From: CAVQTK01 sp963716455
GTDB lineage: Bacteria > Pseudomonadota > Gammaproteobacteria > Coxiellales > Coxiellaceae
Length of the DNA: 64,000 nt
Assembly: GCA_963716455.1 (NCBI GenBank)
Contig: CAVQTK010000013.1
Coordinates: 141,901 to 205,900, forward strand
Direction of reading: 5' to 3'
Shown piece after piece: positions 57,443 through 64,000 of the stretch. The notes under the pieces were generated by a model that did no database searches, had not been told where the DNA came from, and saw nothing but the letters and a program-made list of their open reading frames with translations. Every line of letters begins with the position of its first letter. Positions within the stretch are counted from its first letter, which is position 1. A program made the translations under genes and the position numbers.

Positions 57443-57847
57443 ATTAAATCAATAGGTTACAATAATATTGGAAGATTAGGGTTTAAAATGGTGCACTGGT
57501 GGTGCAGTTGATGGCAACAAAAACACAAAAACGTGTTTGGTCTTCTGCTCTAAATCCGATGAAAAAAACTTCAACCTTCCTTTCGAGCTCTAGAAATAAA
57601 TGAATAAAATATCCATTTATAAATCCATGGCAGAAAAAATCTCTTTAACTTAACTCACAATTTTTATCCAGCTATAAACCAAATTTAAATTTTAATGCAC
57701 CATCCTTGCACTATTCTCTCACCACTAACCTATTAGTCCATTGAAAATAAATAATAAAAAATCAATTGTAAATAGGATTGCTAATCACCTGTTGTCTTTT
57801 TTTCTCAGTTATGGTAGTTTATTTGCATATACCATACAGATATTTTT
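57443..57847. other. Left end of an integrated element (att junction and integrase leader)
   Basis: This 405-base stretch between the tRNA CCA end and the integrase has no credible gene. Given the tRNA-adjacent integrase, the left attachment site should include the tRNA 3' end (about 57415-57442). The matching right copy would lie beyond base 64000, so the repeat cannot be confirmed here. Confidence 0.5.
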
Positions 57848-58918
57848 ATGGCCAATATTGAAGAACGAAAAACTAAAGAGGGGGAAACCCGCTATCGAGT
57901 GTTAATTCGACTAAAAGGTTATCCCACTCAAACTGCAACTTTTAAACGCAAAACAGATGCTAAGCTTTGGGCGCAGCAAACCGAGGCTGCCATTCGCGAA
58001 GGCAGGCATTTTAAAACCACAGAAGCCAAAAAACATACTCTCGCTCAATTAATTAATCGCTATATAGCAACTGCCCTTCCTCGCAAACCCAAAAGCCAAA
58101 AGAAACAAGCGGGACAATTAGCTTGGTGGAAAAATCAGCTGGGTAGTTATTGCTTAGCCGATATCACCCCCGCCTTAATCGCAGAACATCGCGATAAATT
58201 ACTCAATGAAAACACCATCAGAAATGATAAACGCTCTCCCGCCACTACTAATCGTTATCTTGCAGCCCTGTCTCATACGTTTACCACTGCAGTTAAAGAA
58301 TATGGCTGGATAGAAAGCAATCCTGTGCTTAAAATTAACAAACCTAAAGAACCGCGAGGACGCACACGCTTTCTCTCAGAAGAAGAACGTAAAAGGCTGT
58401 TAATAGAATGTCAGCAAAGTGAAAATCCATACCTTTACCTGGTAGTTGTTTTATTACTTTCGACCGGTGCACGTAAGATGGAGATTCTAGGGCTGCAATG
58501 GTCAGACATTGATTTTATACGCAACGTCATTACCCTGCATCAAACTAAGAATGGCGAACGAAGATTATTACCGCTTACTGGACATGCATTATTGCTCATG
58601 AAACAACACCAACAAAATACCACTATCCGACGCTTAAATAACGATTGGGTGTTCCCTAGCCATGATGGCAAAAAACCCATGGATATTCGCACTCCTTGGG
58701 AAATTGCGCTCAAACGAGCTGAAATTACAGAGTTTCGCTTCCATGATTTACGTCACTCAGCTGCTTCTTATCTGGCGATGAATGGCGCGTCAATGGCCGA
58801 AATTGCGGAAGTCTTAGGTCATAAAACGCTGCAGATGGTTAAACGCTACGCCCACCTTTCTGAAGCCCATACCGCTTCCGTGGTGGCGAAGATGAATGAG
58901 AAAATTTTTGGATCATAG
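57848..58918 (+). CDS. Tyrosine-type site-specific integrase
   Basis: 356 residues. An N-terminal SAM-like core-binding domain (YIATALPRKPKSQKKQAGQL region) is followed by the catalytic domain: Arg in LLLSTGARKMEILGLQWSDI, His/Arg in FRFHDLRHSAASYLAMNGAS, then VLGHKTLQMVKRYAHLS with the nucleophile Tyr. It integrates or excises DNA at a tRNA. Located 405 bases after the tRNA and pointing into the element. Confidence 0.93.
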   Translation: MANIEERKTKEGETRYRVLIRLKGYPTQTATFKRKTDAKLWAQQTEAAIREGRHFKTTEAKKHTLAQLINRYIATALPRKPKSQKKQAGQLAWWKNQLGSYCLADITPALIAEHRDKLLNENTIRNDKRSPATTNRYLAALSHTFTTAVKEYGWIESNPVLKINKPKEPRGRTRFLSEEERKRLLIECQQSENPYLYLVVVLLLSTGARKMEILGLQWSDIDFIRNVITLHQTKNGERRLLPLTGHALLLMKQHQQNTTIRRLNNDWVFPSHDGKKPMDIRTPWEIALKRAEITEFRFHDLRHSAASYLAMNGASMAEIAEVLGHKTLQMVKRYAHLSEAHTASVVAKMNEKIFGS

Positions 58919-58930
58919 GAAACCATTAAG

Positions 58931-60349
58931 ATGAATAATTTTACTATTGAAAAATTTAAAGAACTTGCACAAAGAATCATTGAAAAAAATAGTAATGAGA
59001 TTGAAATAAATCATGGCAGTGATCTGTCTTTACTTCCAGAACTGCCTAAAGTACCTAATGAAATCGCAAAAGAAATGGAAAATATTTTGCGTGATACAAT
59101 CAACTTGCCAGAATGGTCGCTTGAACATTTTCTATCTTTGATTAGTGGTTTTTTATATGATGATATACTAGACAGCAATATGACGACCTTTAAAATTTGT
59201 TACGTCATTTGTTTAATGCCTGACGATTTAAAACCAGAAAAAGGGACAATTTATATTAAAGTCACTGATAATTCCATTAAATATGTTGTCCTCCATGGCG
59301 CTACAGGGAATGAAGAAGAAAAAAAAGGGGAAATAACGTTTGATGAGCTTGGAGAGACTATCTCTAACCCCTGGGACGTAAAGAAATTAGTTTCTATTTT
59401 ACCAAAAATCTTAAGCATTACTTCAAAAAAAGGGCATACATTTCCACCACCAGATAGCGCATGTCAGCCAAGATTTGCCTATCACCAATATTTAAAAGAA
59501 ACAATAGAAGATGTTAAAAAATATTACGATGACGGATTAAAAATTTTGGCCAATAATCAAATAAATATTTCGGAAAATAGAAAACCAATGGAATGGCTTA
59601 TGCTTATTCAAAATAGCCACTCACTACGGTCTCACACTACTGAACCCCGATTTAGCGATGATTCAAAAGAAACATTTATAAATTTCCATCTTAAAGGAAT
59701 AAAAATACATGAATTAATTCAAAAAGTAATTATTTATAATTCTTTTGGCATAAATGAAGATGAAGCAGAAAAAGGAAAATTAACTAATAGCTTGCCCCTT
59801 ACACCTGAAAAGGCTGCTGCCTTTTTAAATGAGAAATTAGAGACAGAAAGATATGAAAGCAATGATATGCCTGCGTTGTGTATGAAAAGCAGTTTTAATG
59901 CTTATGTTAAACTTCCATCTAAGCCTGCCTCTAAAAGAAAAATTGTAGATACAACTATTGCAAATATTGCAAAGATAGGATCGGCTATAGAAAATGATAC
60001 GATTGATAAAAATTATAAATACCACTATGACGGACTATTTAGACTTAACAAAGAAATATTGGAAAATTCTGACGGACCAATAAGATATTTTGATCATCAT
60101 TCTGAAAATGATAGATGGATTTCTCAGCAAACAGTAAAATATCTTCGTGATGGAGGAAAAATTCAAATAAATAGAAGAAATAACCGTTTCTATTTTCAGC
60201 GCTCGCTAAGCCAATATATTTTAGAAGCTAATCCTTACTTTGAGCCTGACCTTCCTTCCGGTGGAGGATTAACGATTACAGCTGAAGGATTAACGATTAC
60301 AGCTAATGAATTGTTTTACTTAGAAGAAGAGCTGCTCAAGCTCTATTGA
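58931..60349 (+). CDS. Unrecognised accessory protein of the integrated element
   Basis: 472 residues, 12 bases after the integrase stop. The protein is mostly charged and soluble, with no signal peptide or membrane helix. Visible landmarks are SIKYVVLHGATGNEEEKKGE, NPWDVKKLVSILPKIL and a C-terminal tandem GGGLTITAEGLTITANELFY produced by a 21-base direct repeat. Immediately after its stop, another frame (SIEEKEKKLTPKEKKASTE) stays open into the next reading frame at 60426, so it may be one ~600-residue protein broken by a frameshift. I cannot name a family. Confidence 0.55.
   Translation: MNNFTIEKFKELAQRIIEKNSNEIEINHGSDLSLLPELPKVPNEIAKEMENILRDTINLPEWSLEHFLSLISGFLYDDILDSNMTTFKICYVICLMPDDLKPEKGTIYIKVTDNSIKYVVLHGATGNEEEKKGEITFDELGETISNPWDVKKLVSILPKILSITSKKGHTFPPPDSACQPRFAYHQYLKETIEDVKKYYDDGLKILANNQINISENRKPMEWLMLIQNSHSLRSHTTEPRFSDDSKETFINFHLKGIKIHELIQKVIIYNSFGINEDEAEKGKLTNSLPLTPEKAAAFLNEKLETERYESNDMPALCMKSSFNAYVKLPSKPASKRKIVDTTIANIAKIGSAIENDTIDKNYKYHYDGLFRLNKEILENSDGPIRYFDHHSENDRWISQQTVKYLRDGGKIQINRRNNRFYFQRSLSQYILEANPYFEPDLPSGGGLTITAEGLTITANELFYLEEELLKLY
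60266..60307 (+). repeat. 21-bp tandem direct repeat within the accessory gene
   Basis: GGATTAACGATTACAGCTGAA at 60266-60286, without its last base, is followed at once by a copy ending TAAT (60287-60307). It encodes the duplicated heptad GLTITAE/GLTITAN. A repeat number change would keep the frame. Confidence 0.8.
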
Positions 60350-60425
60350 AGAAAAAGAAAAAAAATTAACCCCTAAAGAGAAGAAAGCCTCTACAGAAAG
60401 ACTAAAAATAAATAATCTTTATAAA

Positions 60426-60734
60426 ATGTCAGTCTGCGTCATCTCGACAATTGGAGAAAATCTAATACATAAAGATGTCTCTTTTTTTGCTAATAAAGTT
60501 TTTTCTAAATTAGAAGAAGATATTACAAACGGTACTGATTTCTATAATCATCAAGGATGGATATCTGAAATTAATGGAGATAAAATTAAATATTATGTAA
60601 ATGAAGGTAAACATGACAAGAAAAATACTACTGTTACTGTTTATAAAAAAAATTATCTCGCAAGATTGAAAACATATATCAATGAATATAAAAATGACCC
60701 TGACAAATTTGAAAAAAAATACAGAAAATTTTAG
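60426..60734 (+). CDS. Short accessory protein or C-terminal continuation of the preceding gene
   Basis: 102 residues (MSVCVISTIGENLIHKDVSF, FYNHQGWISEINGDKIKYYV, KNTTVTVYKKNYLARLKTYI). No RBS is obvious, and the frame is open upstream from 60324 through a lysine/glutamate-rich linker that would join the 58931 gene with one frame change. I see no known domain. Confidence 0.5.
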   Translation: MSVCVISTIGENLIHKDVSFFANKVFSKLEEDITNGTDFYNHQGWISEINGDKIKYYVNEGKHDKKNTTVTVYKKNYLARLKTYINEYKNDPDKFEKKYRKF

Positions 60735-60861
60735 ATAATTCAGCATTAAAGCTCTCCTGACATCTACAATTCTTCAAAATAAGAATATGGCTTATCGCAA
60801 TTTTTTACCTACCTTAGCCTCTACCCCTATGGCTCTACAACACTGCTGCGTAAAGATTAAA

Positions 60862-60889
60862 TTGATGCGTCAAGCGCTTGACGCATCAA
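60862..60889. promoter_or_regulatory. 28-bp perfect palindrome in the integrated element
   Basis: The half TTGATGCGTCAAGC (60862-60875) is followed directly by its exact complement GCTTGACGCATCAA (60876-60889). It sits in a 318-base gap between the accessory gene and the putative excisionase. It is a good candidate operator for the element's repressor or an origin-binding site. No other gene is seen in 60735-61052. Confidence 0.65.
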
Positions 60890-60942
60890 AATGAAATATA
60901 ACTTATTGATTTTAATTATATATTTTTTATACAAACATTATG

Positions 60943-60964
60943 CTGCGTCAAGCGCTACACGCAG
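60943..60964. promoter_or_regulatory. Second TGCGTCAAGCGCT site
   Basis: CTGCGTCAAGCGCT (60943-60956) repeats one half of the palindrome 70 bases upstream and, with ACGCAG (60959-60964), forms an imperfect inverted repeat. A third, shorter match CTGCGTAAA occurs near 60846. The iteration supports a protein-binding region about 90 bases before the next gene. Confidence 0.5.
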
Positions 60965-61052
60965 AAACGATATGTTTTAATAATAGCTGTCATGTAATCA
61001 TGTTTGGTTACATTGAGGAATTAATAATTATTACTAAAGAAAGAGAACTACA

Positions 61053-61289
61053 ATGGTGTTAGAAAAATTTAATCAGATTTTATCCCCACGACGTTTTGCA
61101 ACAGTTAAACAAGTTGCTGAACTTTACTCCAAGGCTCTCACAGAACCAGCAATAAGATGGCTCATTTTTAATGAAAAGAAAAATGGGTTTTCATCTTGTA
61201 TCAGGAGGATAGGTCGAAAAATCTTAATTGATCTTGATTCCTTTGAAAATTGGATTGATACGCAAGGTCAAAACACAGGAGGTCAATAA
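61053..61289 (+). CDS. Small DNA-binding protein, excisionase/AlpA-like
   Basis: 78 residues with RRFATVKQVAELYSKALTEP, IRRIGRKILIDLDSFENWID, a winged-helix MerR/excisionase-like layout. Overlaps the next gene by one base. Probably regulates excision or early genes of the element. Weak family call. Confidence 0.65.
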   Translation: MVLEKFNQILSPRRFATVKQVAELYSKALTEPAIRWLIFNEKKNGFSSCIRRIGRKILIDLDSFENWIDTQGQNTGGQ

Positions 61290-61681
61290 TGACTAAATCA
61301 AATTTAAAAGATGCCAGCTCGTCAGCTCAGCGTCAAAGACTACTAAAATACCTTCAAGAAAAAGGTAGTGCAACAACTTTAGAAGCACGAAGAAATTTAG
61401 ACATTATGCATCCTGCAGCTCGAATTTCTGAATTGAGACACATTGAAGGTTACAACATCGACCTACATTGGGTAGTTGAGCAAACAAGTCAAGGGATTGA
61501 TCATCGTATAGGGAAGTATATTTTACGTGGAAATCAAACAAATGGAGACGGTATGAATATCTGTGATGAAATTGAAAAATTAATTGATGAAGCTAGCTTA
61601 TTGGCCACTAACACCAAGAATAATTTATCTTTACCTTTGAAATTTAGAGATGAAGCTGCTGAGCACTTATATTTTTACTGA
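61289..61681 (+). CDS. Phage-type helix-turn-helix protein
   Basis: 130 residues. SSAQRQRLLKYLQEKGSATT then LEARRNLDIMHPAARISELR matches the winged helix (PF14090-type) common in prophages near replication genes. The C-terminal half is variable. It lies between the excisionase-like gene and the replication protein. Confidence 0.8.
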   Translation: MTKSNLKDASSSAQRQRLLKYLQEKGSATTLEARRNLDIMHPAARISELRHIEGYNIDLHWVVEQTSQGIDHRIGKYILRGNQTNGDGMNICDEIEKLIDEASLLATNTKNNLSLPLKFRDEAAEHLYFY

Positions 61682-61705
61682 TCAATCACATATCTAGAGG
61701 TTCCC

Positions 61706-62627
61706 ATGGCTAAAATACGTTCTATAAAACCTGAATTTTTTATTTCTGAACAGGTGGCTACTTGTTCTCGTGATGCACGTTTGCTTTTCATCGGGTTATG
61801 GGTATTTGCGGATGATGCTGGCGTTCACCCAGCATCACCTCATACTTTAAGACTAGAGGTTTTTCCCGGTGATAATGACATGACTACCGAAAGAACCGCT
61901 GAATACATAAAAGAACTTATCACAAATAAGTTAGTTGCGGAATATGAAGTTGGTGATGAACGATATTGGAAAATCATCAATTTCGAAAAACATCAAAAAA
62001 TAAATCGTCCTTATTATAAACACCCGTTACCTTCTGATGACAAAAATATTTCTAAACCGATACAAACACATCATTTCAGTGATGAAGATATGGCTCAACA
62101 AGAAGATCAATCACTACCTAAATATAGCTCCGATACTGCTCAAGCACTGTCTGAACAGTGCCCAAACACCCCTGGTAATGGAAATGGTAATGTAAATGGA
62201 AATGGAAATGGAAATGGAATAAATATACGTCGAGTTGCTAAAACGATATTGACCGGACTCTTCTGATAAAATTTCTTGTAAACAGGCCCACGCTAATAGT
62301 GATGTAGATGAGCTCTTTTCTTATTGGCAACAAGTAATGAATCATCCTAAAGCAAAGTTAGATACAAAGCGCAGGCGTATCATCAAGAAAGCTTTAGAAA
62401 ATTATTCCATAACCGATTTGAAGAAAGCAATTGATGGCTGCGTCAAGAGTGATTTCCATCGCGGACAGAATAAGCAACACAAGTGTTTTGACGACATCGA
62501 ATTAATCTTGCGTGATTCCTCTAAAATTGAACAATTTATAGGGTACGCGGATAATCCTACTACCAACAATTTACCTCCATCTTCATCTGGACCTATCAAC
62601 AACGATATCTTTGCGGGGGCGTTATGA
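61706..62627 (+). CDS. Phage replication-organiser-like protein (frameshifted near 62240)
   Basis: The N-terminal domain MAKIRSIKPEFFISEQVATC, RLLFIGLWVFADDAGVHPAS and KIINFEKHQKINRPYYKHP is the typical phage replisome-organiser/DnaD-like N-terminal domain. After an Asn-Gly repeat linker (62174-62219) the frame breaks. In another frame it continues from ELFSYWQQVMNHPKAKLDTK to GCVKSDFHRGQN and DDIELILRDSSKIEQFIGYA, the matching C-terminal domain. Total ~305 residues. It would load the helicase encoded next. Confidence 0.75.
62174..62219 (+). repeat. Hexanucleotide (GGAAAT-type) microsatellite in the replication gene
   Basis: About seven units of GGTAAT/GGAAAT/GTAAAT encode Asn-Gly repeats in the interdomain linker. 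Copy changes would alter linker length in steps of two codons without shifting the frame. Confidence 0.75.
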
Positions 62628-64000
62628 TAAAAAATCATTTAAACGCCAGTGCAATCTCTGAGAAATTATCGGGAAAAAGCAGAGGCGGTTGTAAAACAGC
62701 TTTTGCCGCAAGGGAAACGTCACGGTAAAGAATGGTGTGTCGGATCGATAATGGGTGAACCAGGGCAATCTCTGAAAATTTGTTTAGAAGGCGAAAAGAA
62801 AGGGCGGTGGTCCGACTTTGCGACAAAGGAAGGCGGAGACCTACTGGATTTATGGGCTCTCTCACTGCGTAGGACCTCTGAGCGATGACAGAAGCTAAGT
62901 AATGGATGGGTATAGCTTCGCCTCACTTCCTCACTCCTAGAGCAAATGCATTTGTTCTTCCTGATGCCACTAAACTTCCTGCTTCTGTTGCATCGATACC
63001 CGCCATCCTAAAATATTTAACTCAAGGTCGAAAGTTAACTCTAGATCTTTAGAAAAATTTGATCTGCGCGCCACGGAGAAAGAAATCGTTTTCCCTTATT
63101 GGCGAGAGGGTAAATTGATTCAAGTAAAATATTTGGGTTTACAGCGTCCCCAAGGTAAAAAACACATTCGTGTGGAAAAAATGCCGAGCCGGGTCTATTT
63201 GGTTGGCAAGCTTTACCCGATAAGATACGTGAAATCACTTTAACGGAAGGTGAAATAGATGCGATGACTTTATCTCAGTATGGCATTTCTGCCTTATCTC
63301 TCCCTTTTGGGGGAGGTGCTCGTGATAAACATCGCTGGTTGGAATGGGAGTTTGATCGGTTAAGTATTTTTGACACCCTCTCTATCTTTGTTTGGATCAA
63401 GATGAGGTAGGTCAAGCAACTGTTAAAAACTTAGTGGATCGTTTAGGTCGCTCTCGATGTCGATTGGTGACTCTACCTTTCAAAAGATGCTAACGACTGT
63501 TTACAACATGGAATCACTGCAGAAGTATATGCAGCAATTGTTTGCTCAAGCTCCTTCACTAGACCCCGTTGAATTAAAACCGGCTGATACTTTTGTTGAT
63601 GCCGTCATAAACCAATTTTATCCTCCCGAAGGACAAGAGTTAGGAATCAATCCCCCCTGGTCTAAAGCCATAGGAAACATCCTCTTCCGCTCCAGTGACA
63701 TCTCCGTCTGGACCGGAATTAATGGTCACGGTAAATCACAACTTCTTCGGCCACATCATCCTCGCTTCTCTGAAACAAGGGGCCAAAGTTTGTATTGCCA
63801 GTTTAGAGTTAAAACCAGCTCGATTGCTATTGCGTTTAACTCGACAAGCTGCTGCACTTGAAACCCCCTCACCGGAATATATCCGCGCGATTCACGAATG
63901 GTATCAAGATAAGCTGTGGATTTTTGATCTAGTGGGTACAGCCAAAGTAGACCAGTTACTCAGTGTGTTTGAGTATGCTCGACAACGGTATGGGATTGAT
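62624..64000 (+). CDS. Phage primase-helicase (Twinkle-like), multiply frameshifted, continues past the window
   Basis: Pieces in order: an N-terminal primase-like segment (QLLPQGKRHGKEWCVGSIMG, KGRWSDFATKEGGDLLDLWA), a TOPRIM acidic motif (ITLTEGEIDAMTLSQYGI) and, in a neighbouring frame, LDQDEVGQATVKNLVDRLGR. A helicase part follows with Walker A region SVWTGINGHGKSQLL and, after another break near 63745, IILASLKQGAKVCIASLELK and WIFDLVGTAKVDQLLSVFEY at the window edge. At least five frame changes occur. It would prime and unwind the element's DNA if intact. Confidence 0.75.

Noticed and set aside
60266..60307. CRISPR-like repeat
   Set aside because: Only two immediately adjacent 21-base copies inside a reading frame, with no spacers.
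62402..62926. Overlapping minus-strand frames of 68-78 codons
   Set aside because: They mirror the plus-strand replication and primase sequence, which matches known families.

Overview
The window is an AT-rich chromosome segment of a gammaproteobacterium. Conserved clusters support this: ndk-rlmN-rodZ-hisS-yfgM-der, rpsU-yqeY-dnaG-rpoD followed by a CAU-anticodon tRNA, and an RND/adaptor/TolC set. The signs of a reduced, host-associated genome (SUF-only Fe-S assembly in what is visible, vapBC modules, decayed surface-protein and IS genes, many small dispersed palindromic repeats) fit a Legionellales/Coxiellaceae-type intracellular bacterium such as a Rickettsiella or Diplorickettsia relative. 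That placement is inference; no marker here was aligned.

Layout. 1-1119: 3' part of glgE. 1191-5619: a complete branched-chain amino-acid ABC transporter operon (livK-H-M-G-F, minus strand). 6015-11610: a large signal-peptide/beta-barrel/Ig-repeat surface protein whose 3' half has decayed. 11635-18236: ampG, queH, a DUF378 protein, rimO, a Nudix hydrolase, an S66 LD-carboxypeptidase and a GNAT protein with a membrane/export leader. 18347-24936: the SUF operon (Rrf2 regulator, sufB, sufC, sufD, sufS, a SufU-SufA fusion, sufT) with a perfect palindromic operator in front. 25100-28724: an accessory island with a retron (reverse transcriptase plus a recognisable msr-msd locus), an IS5-type transposase relic, a duplicated 5' piece of the cation-efflux gene, vapBC and a MITE. 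28777-40763: CDF efflux gene, sbcB, a second vapBC-like pair, a periplasmic coiled-coil protein, dienelactone hydrolase, xseA, a tripartite RND pump and an entericidin. 40899-46739: der, yfgM, hisS, rodZ, rlmN, ndk. 47537-52429: PBP5/6-type carboxypeptidase, ybeD, L,D-transpeptidase, nhaA and a CPA1 antiporter. 52633-57442: macromolecular-synthesis operon and tRNA. 57848-64000: an integrated element with tyrosine integrase, unknown protein, DNA-binding proteins, replication protein and primase-helicase, running off the right edge.

Many genes, including essential ones (rpoD, der, hisS, sufB, sufS), are interrupted by single-base frameshifts, several in C, G or T runs. Because a cell cannot lack all of these, much of the frameshifting is probably sequencing error. 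The adhesin tail and the IS copy are more convincingly decayed.

The most notable candidate is the retron at 25370-26680. The RT has the NAxxH and (V/I)TG signatures of retron RTs. The DNA just upstream carries a1/a2 inverted repeats, a candidate branching guanosine, two msr-type hairpins and an msd-type stem that abuts a2. No obvious effector gene accompanies it.
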